From Chromatiales bacterium (GTDB taxonomy: Bacteria; Pseudomonadota; Gammaproteobacteria; Steroidobacterales; GCA-2729495), in contig JAUWKW010000006.1 in the NCBI GenBank assembly GCA_030614035.1, positions 1-15,228 of the forward strand: a stretch of 15,228 bases of DNA. The letters run 5' to 3'. The notes beneath the pieces are model-generated. The model worked only from the letters and a program-made list of their open reading frames with translations. It was not told the origin of the DNA and made no database searches. The translations under genes were made by a program, and so were the position numbers. Below, piece by piece: positions 1 through 8,148 of this stretch (position 1 is the first letter of the stretch; each line of letters begins with the position of its first letter).

Positions 1-888
1 GTCAGTATCCGCGACCGATAACAATAGCGTCGTCTTATCGTCGCCGCTGGGCGGAAAGAGCTTGCGGCCAATGACAAAAAACCGGGTGGTATTGTCAGGA
101 CGGTCCTCAATATCGGCGACCAGCTTTTCCAGTCCGTACACCTCGGCGGCTGCATCGCCGGCGATAGCAGCAGTCCCAAGCTCATCGCGTGCGCGCCGCG
201 CACCGTCCGCGTTGCTGCTCGAGACGATATGTTCGGCATCCGGCAAGTATTCTTTGAGCCAGGCACGACACTGCGCAAGAGACTGCGGATGCGCGCAGAC
301 GCGCACAACCTTTTCCAGGCTATCCATAGATCCCAACAAATGCTGGCGAATGCGCATTTCCACCTCGCCGCAAATTTTCAGCGGCGAGGTCAGGAACATA
401 TCCAGCGTGTTGTTGACGGTGCCCTCGCTCGAATTCTCGATCGGCACGACACCGAAGTCCGCCATGCCGGCTTCGACCTCGTGAAAGACTTCGTCAATCG
501 TCGCCAGCGGCAATGCTCTGACCGAGTGGCCAAATTGCTTTAACACCGCAGCCTGGGTAAATGTCCCCTCCGGACCGAGATAACCGATTTTCAGCGGTTC
601 TTCCTGAGCCAGGCAGGCCGACATGATCTCCCGGAACAAGCGCGCCATTTCCTCATCCGAGAGCGGTCCATCGTTGCGGTCGACAACAGACCGCAGCACC
701 TGGGCTTCCCGCTCTGGACGGTAATACTCGACCGTGCTGGAGTCCGCCTTTTTAACGTCGCCCGCCTGCTGTGCGTAGCGCGCGCGTTCGCTAATCAACC
801 CCTGGATTTTTTCGTCCACAGCATCGATCCGGCGACGCATCGCGTCGAGATCTTTCGCACTATCCTTTTTTTTGCTTTTGCCTGACAT
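1..888 (-). CDS. pheA: Bifunctional chorismate mutase / prephenate dehydratase (P-protein), C-terminus cut by window edge
   Basis: This cytosolic enzyme turns chorismate into prephenate and then phenylpyruvate in phenylalanine synthesis. The 296 residues seen begin with a Lys-rich leader, then an AroQ-type chorismate mutase helix from about residue 14 (LDAMRRRIDAVDEKI) to 95, with the R57-P-E-R60 stretch typical of the family. The prephenate dehydratase domain starts near 99 (LKIGYLGPEGTF), contains VPIENSSEGTVNNT, and ends with the catalytic TRF motif at 268-270. The last residues (KTTLLLSV) open the ACT domain that senses phenylalanine, so about 70-80 residues lie beyond the left edge. The start ATG has no clear Shine-Dalgarno; Met17 is an alternative start, but the mutase helix begins just before it. 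It follows serA by 30 bases and is the last visible gene of the gyrA-serC-serA-pheA run. Identity is very secure. Confidence 0.96.
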   Translation of the reverse strand, partial: MSGKSKKKDSAKDLDAMRRRIDAVDEKIQGLISERARYAQQAGDVKKADSSTVEYYRPEREAQVLRSVVDRNDGPLSDEEMARLFREIMSACLAQEEPLKIGYLGPEGTFTQAAVLKQFGHSVRALPLATIDEVFHEVEAGMADFGVVPIENSSEGTVNNTLDMFLTSPLKICGEVEMRIRQHLLGSMDSLEKVVRVCAHPQSLAQCRAWLKEYLPDAEHIVSSSNADGARRARDELGTAAIAGDAAAEVYGLEKLVADIEDRPDNTTRFFVIGRKLFPPSGDDKTTLLLSVADTD

Positions 889-918
889 TTGAGATGACCG
901 AGACGGTTAAAATTAGGT

Positions 919-2094
919 TTACTGGGGGCGCCCTAAACTACGCACGTTTAAAACGCCATCTATTGAACGAATATAAGCAAGCGTCTGTTCCTGCACTTCG
1001 GCGTCAAGATCGATGATGGTGTAGGCAAGATTGTCGCGCGACTTGTTCAGCAGGTCTTCGATATTCAATCCGGCATCACCCAAACAGGTCGATATTTGTC
1101 CCACCATATTCGGGACATTCGCATTGGCAACGGTGATCCGATATACATCGTTACGAGGCATATCCGCTTCGGGAAAGTTGACCGATCGCCGAATCAGCCC
1201 ATTCTCGAGGTAGGCCCGCAGGTTCTGCGCAACCATAACGGCTGAGTTGGCCTCCGCTTCGTGAGTGGATGCACCGAGATGCGGCAGGGTGATGACCTTG
1301 TCGTTATCGATCAGCGCCCGCCTCGGAAAATCGCAAACATAGTAACTGAGCTGGCCAGACTCCAGACTCTTCAGCACCGCGGTTTCATCGACAATACTGC
1401 CTCGGGCAAAATTCAAGACAACACCACCAGCCGGCATCAAATCGATGCGCTTAGCATTAACCAGATGCCGAGTTGCATCCAGCAACGGCACGTGGACCGT
1501 CACCATGTTGGAATGTCTGAACAGGGCCTCAAGATCACGCGCCTGCTGCACTCCTGACGACAATTGCCAGGCTCTTTCAACGCTGATTTTTGTGTCGAAG
1601 CCGATCACGTGCATGCCGAGCTCAAGTGCCGTATTCGCCACCTGCACGCCAATCGCGCCAAGACCCACGACCCCCAGCGTGCGACCCGGCAGCTCATACC
1701 CGACAAAGCGCTTTTTGCCCGCTTCGACTGCCTTTGCCAGCGCCTCGTCATCACCGTCCAGTTCCTGGAGGTACTGCCAGGCGCCGCACAGATTTCGCGC
1801 GGCAATAAGCAAGCCGCTGACAACCAGTTCCTTGACCGCGTTGGCGTTGGCGCCAGGCGCGTTAAAGACCGGAACGCCGCGTGCAGACAATGCGTCGACC
1901 GGAATGTTGTTAACCCCGGCACCCGCGCGCGCGACTGCCAGCACGCTCTCGGGTATCTCCATACCATGCATATCGTGGGACCGCCGCAGGATGGCATCCG
2001 GATCACGACAGTCGGGCGCAACCGCGTACTGCCCCGATGGAAGCCGCTCGAGGCCGGATTCGGAAATATTATTCAGCGTAAGAATCTTGTACAT
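919..2094 (-). CDS. serA: D-3-phosphoglycerate dehydrogenase, short form with ACT domain
   Basis: It oxidises 3-phosphoglycerate with NAD+ to 3-phosphohydroxypyruvate, the first step of serine synthesis. At 391 residues it is the short type without the extra intervening domain. Visible are the substrate-loop RAGAGVNNIP (56-65), the NAD-binding GxGxxG at 144-149, Asp167 at the end of the second strand for the adenine ribose, catalytic Arg231 in NFARGSIVDE, and catalytic His272 in PHLGASTHEAE. A C-terminal ACT domain runs from about 318 to 391 and probably binds serine as feedback inhibitor. The third catalytic residue, a Glu expected at 259 by alignment to E. coli E269 in FPTEP, is Arg (DFPRRAL); see the finding on a compensated frameshift. 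The gene sits between serC and pheA, so two consecutive serine enzymes are co-transcribed. The RBS is weak (TAAAG). Confidence 0.94.
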   Translation of the reverse strand: MYKILTLNNISESGLERLPSGQYAVAPDCRDPDAILRRSHDMHGMEIPESVLAVARAGAGVNNIPVDALSARGVPVFNAPGANANAVKELVVSGLLIAARNLCGAWQYLQELDGDDEALAKAVEAGKKRFVGYELPGRTLGVVGLGAIGVQVANTALELGMHVIGFDTKISVERAWQLSSGVQQARDLEALFRHSNMVTVHVPLLDATRHLVNAKRIDLMPAGGVVLNFARGSIVDETAVLKSLESGQLSYYVCDFPRRALIDNDKVITLPHLGASTHEAEANSAVMVAQNLRAYLENGLIRRSVNFPEADMPRNDVYRITVANANVPNMVGQISTCLGDAGLNIEDLLNKSRDNLAYTIIDLDAEVQEQTLAYIRSIDGVLNVRSLGRPQ

Positions 2095-2153
2095 GACTTT
2101 ACAGTTCTGCGTTCGTGCCTCAGGTGACGAGTCTTACCCGACAACCCGGTCAC

Positions 2154-3236
2154 TCAGCCGTGGCGACGTTCAAATTCGGCCATAAATGCCAGCAATGCGT
2201 CGACGGCCGCTTCCGGCACGGCATTGTATATGCTTGCGCGCATTCCGCCCACGGAGCGATGCCCTTTGAGGTGGGTCAAACCCTGTTCCTCCGCCTGGAC
2301 AAGGAATTCACCGTCGAGTTCTGGACGGGCCAGGGTAAATGGCACATTCATCCATGACCGGTACAGCCGGGCGACCGGATTGGAGTAGAAGTCCGACTCG
2401 TCGATTGCTGCGTATAATTTCTGCGCCTTCCGCTCATTCACTTCGCCGATTGCCTTCAAGCCACCTTGGCGCTTCAGCCAAGCGAACACCAGCCCCGCCA
2501 TATACCATGCAAAAGTTGGCGGTGTATTCAGCATCGACCCTGCCTCCGCGTGGGCGGCATAGCTAAGGATCGGCGGCAGTTGCGGCGGTGGTTCCTGCAG
2601 TAAATCCTGATGCACAATCATGACCGTCAGCCCGGCGGGACCGATGTTTTTCTGTGCCCCGGCATAAATCAGGCCAAAGCGAGACACGTCAATCGGCCGC
2701 GACAGGATGGTGGACGACATGTCGGTCACCAGCGGCACCGCGCCCACGTCCGGCGGCTCATGAACCTCCAGGCCACCGATGGTTTCGTTGGCGGTGTAAT
2801 GAAAGTATGCCGCTTGGGGATTGCATTCCCAGCTGGCTCGAGCAGGCACATCCGAATAGGACAAATCTCCGGCATCGGCAACAATATGGACGCTGCGCAT
2901 CACCGCTGCTGTTTTTTGCGCTTTTGTCGACCAGCTCCCGGTAATCAGATAATCCACGGACTGATCAGCGTCGGCAAGATTCATCGGCACCAGAGCAAAC
3001 TGTTGCGTTGCGCCGCCCTGCAAAAATAACACCGCATAGGAATCCGGGATGCTCATCAACTCGCGAAGGTCACTCTCGGCCGCTTCCGCTACCGCTCTGA
3101 AAGCTTCGCTCCGGTGGCTCATTTCCATGACCGACATACCGGTCCCGCTCCACTCGGACAGGCTCGCCCGAGCCTCTTCCAATACCTCCAGTGGAATTGC
3201 GGCCGGTCCGGCACTAAAGTTGAAAACTCGTGACAC
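2154..3236 (-). CDS. serC: Phosphoserine aminotransferase
   Basis: This PLP enzyme transfers an amino group from glutamate to 3-phosphohydroxypyruvate, making phosphoserine, and also acts in pyridoxine synthesis. The 360-residue length is normal. The N-terminus FNFSAGPAAIP is the family signature. Visible are His41-Arg42 for substrate binding, the phosphate-binding GGATQQF (74-80), Trp102 stacking on PLP, Asp172 in TDMSST, and the Schiff-base Lys196 in AGAQKNIGPAG. The start is GTG; a GGTG element about 8 bases upstream can serve as Shine-Dalgarno, whereas AAGAGG abuts the start codon directly and is too close. It lies 59 bases downstream of gyrA and 59 upstream of serA, and supplies the step directly after SerA. 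Confidence 0.97.
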   Translation of the reverse strand: MSRVFNFSAGPAAIPLEVLEEARASLSEWSGTGMSVMEMSHRSEAFRAVAEAAESDLRELMSIPDSYAVLFLQGGATQQFALVPMNLADADQSVDYLITGSWSTKAQKTAAVMRSVHIVADAGDLSYSDVPARASWECNPQAAYFHYTANETIGGLEVHEPPDVGAVPLVTDMSSTILSRPIDVSRFGLIYAGAQKNIGPAGLTVMIVHQDLLQEPPPQLPPILSYAAHAEAGSMLNTPPTFAWYMAGLVFAWLKRQGGLKAIGEVNERKAQKLYAAIDESDFYSNPVARLYRSWMNVPFTLARPELDGEFLVQAEEQGLTHLKGHRSVGGMRASIYNAVPEAAVDALLAFMAEFERRHG

Positions 3237-3295
3237 CCTCTTACACCTGCTAACTGCGGAGCTGATGTTTATCGCCGTTGCGTTTGAACGTTATT

Positions 3296-5836
3296 TTATT
3301 CTTCTTCATCCTGCAGCTGGACAATCCTGTCCAGCCCGACCAGACGATCACCCTCGGCCAACCTGATCAGCCGCACCCCCTGCGTATTGCGGCTTTGTAC
3401 CGAGATTTCCGCTACCGGTATGCGCACCAGCGTACCGGAGGAACTGATCAGCATCGCTTCATCGTCGTCGCCAACCTGAATGGCACCGACCATGTTCCCG
3501 TTGCGATTTGATGTCTGGATCGCGATTACCCCCTGGCCGCCGCGACCCTGAAGCGGAAAATCAGGCACGGCAGTGCGCTTGCCAAACCCATTCTCGGTCG
3601 CCGTCAAAATGTCACCGTCCTGGATAATCAAAAGCGCGATCACTTCGTGATCACCAGCCAGGCGAATACCGCGGACGCCCGCAGCGCCCCGCCCCATCGC
3701 CCTGACACCCGTTTCGGCAAACCGAATCGCCTTACCGGAACTGGCAAAGACCATGATATCGGACGACCCATCGGTGATCTGAACGTCAACCAGTTTGTCG
3801 TCGCCACGCAAATCTACGGCAATGATGCCGTTGCTGCGCGGTCTTGAAAATGCTCGCAGCGGGGTCTTTTTTACGCGGCCCGAACCGGTCGCCATGAATA
3901 CGAAACGGTCGCCGCCAAAATCACGAACCGGTAACACGGCATTGATACGCTCCCCCTCCTGCAGCGGCAGCAGGTTGACGATTGGTTTCCCGCGGGCCCC
4001 GCGACTGGCACGCGGCACCTGGTAAACCTTCAGCCAATACGCTTTGCCGCGGCTGGAAAAACACAACAATGTATCGTGGCTGTTCGCAACGAAAAGTTTG
4101 TCAATGAAATCTTCGCCTTTGACCTTGGCCGCAGACCGACCGCGGCCACCGCGACGCTGGGCCTGATAAGTCTCCAGCCCCTGGGCCTTGGCGTATCCGC
4201 CATGCGACAGTGTGACAACCAGATCCTCTTCGGGAATCAGGTCCTCCAGGGTCAGATCGGAGTGATCCTCACCGATTTCGGTACGCCGACTGTCGGCATA
4301 GTTTTCCCGAATCTCGGCCAGCTCGGACCGGATCACTGCAATGAGTCGATCCGGGTCCGCGAGTATATCTGTAAATTCTTTAATTTTTCCTAGTATCTCT
4401 TTGTATTCATTTATTATTTTTTCTTGTTCCAGGCCCGTCAGCCGATGCAGGCGCAGCTCCAGGATCGCCTGCGCCTGAGTCGGCGACAGGCGGTAGCCAT
4501 CCTTGACCGAGCCGTAGATATCTTCGAGACCGTCCGGCCGTGTGTCGATTGTGCCGGCCCGCTTCAACATTGCGGTGACATCTCCCGGAGACCACAGCTG
4601 CGCGACCAATGCGTCACGCGCGTCCGCCGGCGAAGGAGACGCTTTGATTATCGCAATGACTTCGTCAATATTGGAAAGTGCGACCGCATGCCCTTCCAAA
4701 ACGTGGCCGCGATCACGTGCTTTGCGCAAGTTGAAAACCGTACGCCGCGTTACTACTTCCCGCCGATGACTGAGGAATGCTTTCAGGACATCTATCAAGC
4801 TCATCAACCGCGGCCGGCCGTCTTCGAGCGCCACCATGTTGATCCCGAACACGGTTTCCAGCGGCGTATGTTTGTAGAGATTGTTCAGCACGACGTCGGT
4901 GATCTGACCTTTGCGTAGCTCGATAACAACCCTTAGTCCGTCCTTGTCAGACTCGTCCCTCAGTTCTGTGATGCCATCGATTCGTTTATCGCGGACGAGT
5001 TCGGCAATCTTCTCCAGCAGCCTGGCTTTGTTTACCTGGTAGGGCAATTCAGTGAACACGATGGCCTCACGCCCCTTGTCACCTAAAGGCTCAATATGAT
5101 GTCGCGCCCGCGTATAAAGCCGGCCGCGCCCGGTCGTGTAGGCGGCAAAAATTCCCTGCGCCCCGCTGATGATGCCGGCGGTCGGAAAGTCGGGACCTGG
5201 CAGGATTTCCATCAGCTGCCGGACTGAAATATCCGGGTCGTTGATCAGCGCAACCGTCGCGTCAACGACTTCGCCGAGGTTGTGTGGCGGTATGTTGGTA
5301 GCCATGCCGACCGCGATTCCGGAGGAACCATTGACGAGCAGGTTCGGTACCCGCGTCGGCATAACCGTGGGCTCGGATTCCGAACCATCATAGTTTTCGG
5401 CAAAATCCACCGTTTCCTTGTCGATATCTGCCAGCAGTTCACTCGCAATCCGCGTCATACGAACCTCGGTGTAACGCATGGCCGCCGGCGCATCTCCATC
5501 GACAGATCCGAAATTGCCCTGCCCGTCGACCAGCAGGTAACGCATCGAAAACGGCTGTGCCATGCGAACGATGGTGTCGTATACCGCCGTGTCACCGTGT
5601 GGGTGGTACTTGCCGATGACGTCACCGACAACGCGCGCCGATTTCTTGTAGGCCTTGGTGTAATCGTTCCCGAGTTCTCGCATCGCAAACAAAACCCGCC
5701 GGTGTACGGGTTTCAAACCATCGCGTACGTCGGGCAAGGCACGGCCCACGATGACGCTCATCGCGTAGTCGAGATAGGACTGCTTCATCTCGTCTTCGAG
5801 ATTGACAGGCAATACTTCCTGAGCCACTTCAGTCAT
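3296..5836 (-). CDS. gyrA: DNA gyrase subunit A
   Basis: GyrA is the breakage-reunion subunit of the A2B2 gyrase that introduces negative supercoils. The 846 residues carry the full N-terminal topoisomerase core and the C-terminal beta-pinwheel. The catalytic Tyr122 lies in AAMRYTEVR. The quinolone-determining region reads [10 protein letters not shown] with Thr83 and Asp87, Thr83 being a natural residue also seen in Pseudomonas. The GyrA box QRRGGRG falls at 560-566, the same numbers as in E. coli. The C-terminus is a short acidic tail (QDEEE), shorter than in E. coli. Codons for residues about 470-492, in the coiled-coil region, form an unusually A+T-rich island. The start ATG has only a weak AGGT-type SD. 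It heads a probable operon with serC, serA and pheA and is divergent from mtaD. Confidence 0.99.
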   Translation of the reverse strand: MTEVAQEVLPVNLEDEMKQSYLDYAMSVIVGRALPDVRDGLKPVHRRVLFAMRELGNDYTKAYKKSARVVGDVIGKYHPHGDTAVYDTIVRMAQPFSMRYLLVDGQGNFGSVDGDAPAAMRYTEVRMTRIASELLADIDKETVDFAENYDGSESEPTVMPTRVPNLLVNGSSGIAVGMATNIPPHNLGEVVDATVALINDPDISVRQLMEILPGPDFPTAGIISGAQGIFAAYTTGRGRLYTRARHHIEPLGDKGREAIVFTELPYQVNKARLLEKIAELVRDKRIDGITELRDESDKDGLRVVIELRKGQITDVVLNNLYKHTPLETVFGINMVALEDGRPRLMSLIDVLKAFLSHRREVVTRRTVFNLRKARDRGHVLEGHAVALSNIDEVIAIIKASPSPADARDALVAQLWSPGDVTAMLKRAGTIDTRPDGLEDIYGSVKDGYRLSPTQAQAILELRLHRLTGLEQEKIINEYKEILGKIKEFTDILADPDRLIAVIRSELAEIRENYADSRRTEIGEDHSDLTLEDLIPEEDLVVTLSHGGYAKAQGLETYQAQRRGGRGRSAAKVKGEDFIDKLFVANSHDTLLCFSSRGKAYWLKVYQVPRASRGARGKPIVNLLPLQEGERINAVLPVRDFGGDRFVFMATGSGRVKKTPLRAFSRPRSNGIIAVDLRGDDKLVDVQITDGSSDIMVFASSGKAIRFAETGVRAMGRGAAGVRGIRLAGDHEVIALLIIQDGDILTATENGFGKRTAVPDFPLQGRGGQGVIAIQTSNRNGNMVGAIQVGDDDEAMLISSSGTLVRIPVAEISVQSRNTQGVRLIRLAEGDRLVGLDRIVQLQDEEE
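4364..4430 (-). other. A+T-rich rare-codon island inside gyrA
   Basis: Only 14 of these 67 bases are G or C, against a clearly G+C-rich surrounding gene. On the coding strand the island uses ATA four times, plus CTA, GGA and ACA, codons scarce elsewhere in the window. It encodes residues about 470-492 (from [12 protein letters not shown] onward), part of the long helical region between the topoisomerase core and the GyrA-box domain. The reading frame is intact and the protein sequence fits the family, so this is not an insertion. Confidence 0.7.
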
Positions 5837-5966
5837 CGGTGGATTGCTGACCTGGAATTTGAGGGGCTGGAGTGACCGGCCTTTCTGCCTCGGTAATCGG
5901 AACCATCAAGGGCGTCGTTTGCGGCGTTCCAGAAGGTTATATCCGGCCAAAATTTCAAGCGAACAT

Positions 5967-5975
5967 ATTATCACA
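5967..5975 (-). promoter_or_regulatory. Candidate extended -10 element for the gyrA operon
   Basis: The minus strand reads TGTGATAAT here, an extended -10 (TGn followed by GATAAT, five of six matches to TATAAT). It would start transcription near 5960 and give a leader of about 124 bases before the gyrA ATG. No good -35 hexamer is found 16-18 bases upstream, which is tolerated for extended -10 promoters. Prediction by eye only. Confidence 0.35.
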
Positions 5976-6002
5976 GCTACGCCGCTGACCGTGGGTAGAA
6001 TC

Positions 6003-6027
6003 GGTCCGTGGAACGACTCTGCGGACC
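6003..6027. repeat. Inverted repeat GGTCCG-N13-CGGACC in the gyrA/mtaD control region
   Basis: Two perfect 6-base arms (6003-6008 and 6022-6027) are separated by 13 bases, so their centres are 19 bases apart, roughly two helical turns. The repeat lies about 30-60 bases upstream of the candidate gyrA -10 and about 95 bases upstream of the mtaD start. It could be an operator for a dimeric regulator or a weak hairpin. Chance occurrence is also possible. Confidence 0.3.
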
Positions 6028-6122
6028 TCCGAATTTGCCACTCACAGTCGGCTTTTGTGTTTCGCTGTCGCAGTCGATCAGGCATTATCGTGCATGCAAG
6101 CGCAACACCTCCGGAGTGCCAA

Positions 6123-7445
6123 ATGCATGTCGCCGATTGCATCGTCATACCGCGCTGGTTAATTCCCGTCGAGCCGGCCGGTGTGGTACTCGAAGATCAC
6201 GCAATCGTCATTCGTGATGGACGCATCGTGGCGTTGGCCCCAGTCGCTGAGGCAATCGACTCTTTCAATGCCGAAACCGTCATCGAGCGGCCTGACCATG
6301 TCCTGATCCCCGGCCTGATCAATGCCCATACCCATGCGGCGATGACACTGTTTCGCGGGCTGGCCGACGACCTGCCGCTGCAGGAATGGTTGACGGAACA
6401 CATCTGGCCGGCGGAGGCCCGTTGGGTTGATTCGGATTTTGTGCGGGATGGCACCGATCTCGCGGTACTGGAAATGATTCGAAGCGGTACGACCTGTTTC
6501 AACGACATGTACTACTGCCCCGATACGGTCGCACAAGTGGCTGCCGAGCGTGGCCTGCGAGCCTGCGTCGGGATGATCGTGATCGAGATGGAGACAGTCT
6601 GGGCCAAAGACATCGAGCAGTACCTGTCGCGGGGTATCCAGGTGCATGACCAGTACCGGGAACATCCGCTGATATCCACCGCATTTGCGCCCCACTCGAC
6701 CTATGCCGTTGGTGACGAGACGATGCACCGGATACGTACGCTCGCTGACCAGCTGGAGGTCCCGATTCACACCCATCTGCATGAAACCGCATCTGAAGTT
6801 CAGCAAAGCGTAGAGCAGTTTGGCCGACGGCCAATTGAGCGGCTGGCAGCGATGGGCGTGTTGAGCCCGCAGTTGGCAGCAGTTCATATGACGCAGCTGA
6901 ACCGCGACGAAATTATCCTTTTGGCAGAGCACGGGGTATCGGTAGTGCACTGCCCGGAATCCAACCTGAAACTCGGCAGCGGATTCTGTCCGGTTGCTGA
7001 GCTACTGGCTGCCGGGGTAAATGTCGCACTGGGAACCGACGGGGCCGGCAGTAACAATGACCTCGATATGCTCGGCGAAATGCGATGCGCCGCGTTGCTT
7101 GCCAAAGGCGTGGCTGGCAATCCAGAGGTTGTCAAAGCCGAGGATGCACTGGCTATGGCAACGATAAATGGTGCTCGAGCGCTGGGTCTGGACGAGTCGA
7201 TCGGCTCGCTGGTGGTGGGGAAATGGGCCGACATGGTCTGTCTCGATCTGGCCGCGCCTGCGACCCAGCCGGTACATCATGCGCTCTCGCAGGTGGTCTA
7301 TTCCGCATCACGCGAACAGGTCTCAGACGTTTGGGTCGCCGGCCAGCCGCTGCTCGGGGACAATGAATTGTCATCGCAAGACGAAGCGGGAGTTTTTGAG
7401 CGTGCAGCAGCCTGGCAGGCGCGATTGGAAGGTCGATATGAATGA
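6123..7445 (+). CDS. mtaD: 5-methylthioadenosine / S-adenosylhomocysteine deaminase (TRZ/ATZ-type amidohydrolase)
   Basis: A cytosolic metal-dependent amidohydrolase that deaminates 5'-methylthioadenosine and/or S-adenosylhomocysteine (adenosine may also be accepted) to the inosyl products. The 440-residue length fits the family. The metal site is visible as His69 and His71 in NAHTHAAM, His218 in THLHE with Glu221, His255, and Asp306 in LGTDGAGSNN. I chose ATG 6123 because a GGAG Shine-Dalgarno lies 8 bases upstream and the family homology begins there; the frame is open upstream without family resemblance. Its stop overlaps the ubiG start by 8 bases (ATGAATGA), implying translational coupling. 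The same gene pair occurs in Pseudomonas (TRZ/ATZ hydrolase, then ubiG). Exact substrate preference cannot be read from sequence; a guanine or other nucleobase deaminase is less likely. Confidence 0.88.
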   Translation: MHVADCIVIPRWLIPVEPAGVVLEDHAIVIRDGRIVALAPVAEAIDSFNAETVIERPDHVLIPGLINAHTHAAMTLFRGLADDLPLQEWLTEHIWPAEARWVDSDFVRDGTDLAVLEMIRSGTTCFNDMYYCPDTVAQVAAERGLRACVGMIVIEMETVWAKDIEQYLSRGIQVHDQYREHPLISTAFAPHSTYAVGDETMHRIRTLADQLEVPIHTHLHETASEVQQSVEQFGRRPIERLAAMGVLSPQLAAVHMTQLNRDEIILLAEHGVSVVHCPESNLKLGSGFCPVAELLAAGVNVALGTDGAGSNNDLDMLGEMRCAALLAKGVAGNPEVVKAEDALAMATINGARALGLDESIGSLVVGKWADMVCLDLAAPATQPVHHALSQVVYSASREQVSDVWVAGQPLLGDNELSSQDEAGVFERAAAWQARLEGRYE

Positions 7446-8148
7446 CACCCTCAATGTCGATCCGGCCGAACTAAAAAAGTTTGACGAGCTGGCAAGCCGC
7501 TGGTGGGACCCTGAGGGCGAGTCCAAACCTTTGCATCGAATGAACCCTGTGCGCCTTGCATATCTGCAAGACCGCGTGAACCTTGCTGGCAAGCGATGCC
7601 TGGACATCGGCTGCGGCGGCGGTTTGCTGACAGAGGCTATGGCCCGGGCCGGCGCAGATGTCACCGGCATCGACCTTGCTACTGCGCCTTTGAGCGTCGC
7701 CCGGATGCACCTGGAGGAATCCGGGTTGCACTCCATTCGTTACATCGATACCTCCGCAGAAGCACTCGCCGAATCCGAACCGGCCAGTTTTGACGTGATC
7801 ACCTGCATGGAGGTCCTTGAACATGTTCCCGACCCGGCGCAGCTCGTCGCCGCCTGCCGGCGTCTGGCGAAGCCCGGAGCGCAGGTATTTTTCTCAACCA
7901 TCAACCGGAACCCAAAAGCGTTTTTGCTGGCGATTGTGGCCGCAGAATACATCCTCGGTTTGCTACCCCGCGGTACGCATGAATATGCCCGCCTGATCAA
8001 GCCGTCCGAACTCAACAGGTGGTCCCTGACCGCCGGGCTACAGTTTCGCGACCTGACCGGACTGCATTTCAATCCCCTCAATGACAGTTTCAGTCTTACT
8101 GACAATGTTGACGTGAACTATCTAATACACTTCGCCGCGCCCGAGTGA
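7438..8148 (+). CDS. ubiG: Ubiquinone biosynthesis O-methyltransferase
   Basis: UbiG carries out both O-methylations of ubiquinone synthesis using S-adenosylmethionine, releasing S-adenosylhomocysteine. The 236 residues show the UbiG N-terminus (FDELASRWWDPEGESKPLH), SAM motif I LDIGCGGGLL at 55-64, acidic Asp79 in GIDLA, the post-motif CMEVLEHV at 123-130, and the UbiG-specific membrane-associating stretch from TINRNPKAF through LLPRGTHEY (about 154-183). ATG 7438 has a GGAAGG Shine-Dalgarno 5 bases upstream, inside the end of mtaD. The stop shares GTGA with the start of the next gene, so mtaD, ubiG and the phosphatase are probably translated in a chain. Confidence 0.97.
   Translation: MNDTLNVDPAELKKFDELASRWWDPEGESKPLHRMNPVRLAYLQDRVNLAGKRCLDIGCGGGLLTEAMARAGADVTGIDLATAPLSVARMHLEESGLHSIRYIDTSAEALAESEPASFDVITCMEVLEHVPDPAQLVAACRRLAKPGAQVFFSTINRNPKAFLLAIVAAEYILGLLPRGTHEYARLIKPSELNRWSLTAGLQFRDLTGLHFNPLNDSFSLTDNVDVNYLIHFAAPE

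Larger units (their letters stand above)
5837..6122. other. Divergent gyrA/mtaD intergenic region (286 bases)
   Basis: This gap contains no gene I can support. The mtaD frame is open back to base 5844, but the 93 upstream codons do not resemble the amidohydrolase family and lack a good start, so I treat them as non-coding. The region must carry the promoters for the minus-strand gyrA operon and the plus-strand mtaD operon. I found a candidate extended -10 for gyrA and a short inverted repeat, listed separately. I found no convincing -35/-10 pair for mtaD. Confidence 0.6.

Noticed and set aside
62..543. Two plus-strand open frames (62-484 and 229-543)
   Set aside because: They are antisense shadows of pheA, whose minus-strand translation is unmistakable through both domains; the shadow peptides show no family resemblance.
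1445..2185. 246-codon plus-strand open frame opposite serA
   Set aside because: It is a shadow of serA with Ser/Arg/Ala-rich composition and no recognisable motif.
4405..4425. Programmed frameshift at the A6 run in the gyrA island
   Set aside because: A six-A run followed by out-of-frame TAA codons is visible on the coding strand, but the zero-frame codons do not form a canonical slippery heptamer and full-length GyrA needs normal reading.
5575..5596. Quinolone-resistance substitution in GyrA (Thr83 instead of Ser83)
   Set aside because: Thr83 with Asp87 is a natural wild-type state in several gammaproteobacteria, so the sequence gives no evidence of selected resistance.
5844..6122. N-terminal extension of mtaD back to ATG 5844
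   Set aside because: The extra 93 codons lack amidohydrolase-like sequence and a good Shine-Dalgarno, and would make the protein far longer than its family. ATG 6123 has a well-spaced GGAG and matches the family N-terminus.
6159..6950. 263-codon minus-strand open frame opposite mtaD
   Set aside because: Long antisense frames are common in G+C-rich genes. The peptide is rich in Cys, His and Arg without domain pattern, while the sense strand encodes a complete metal site.
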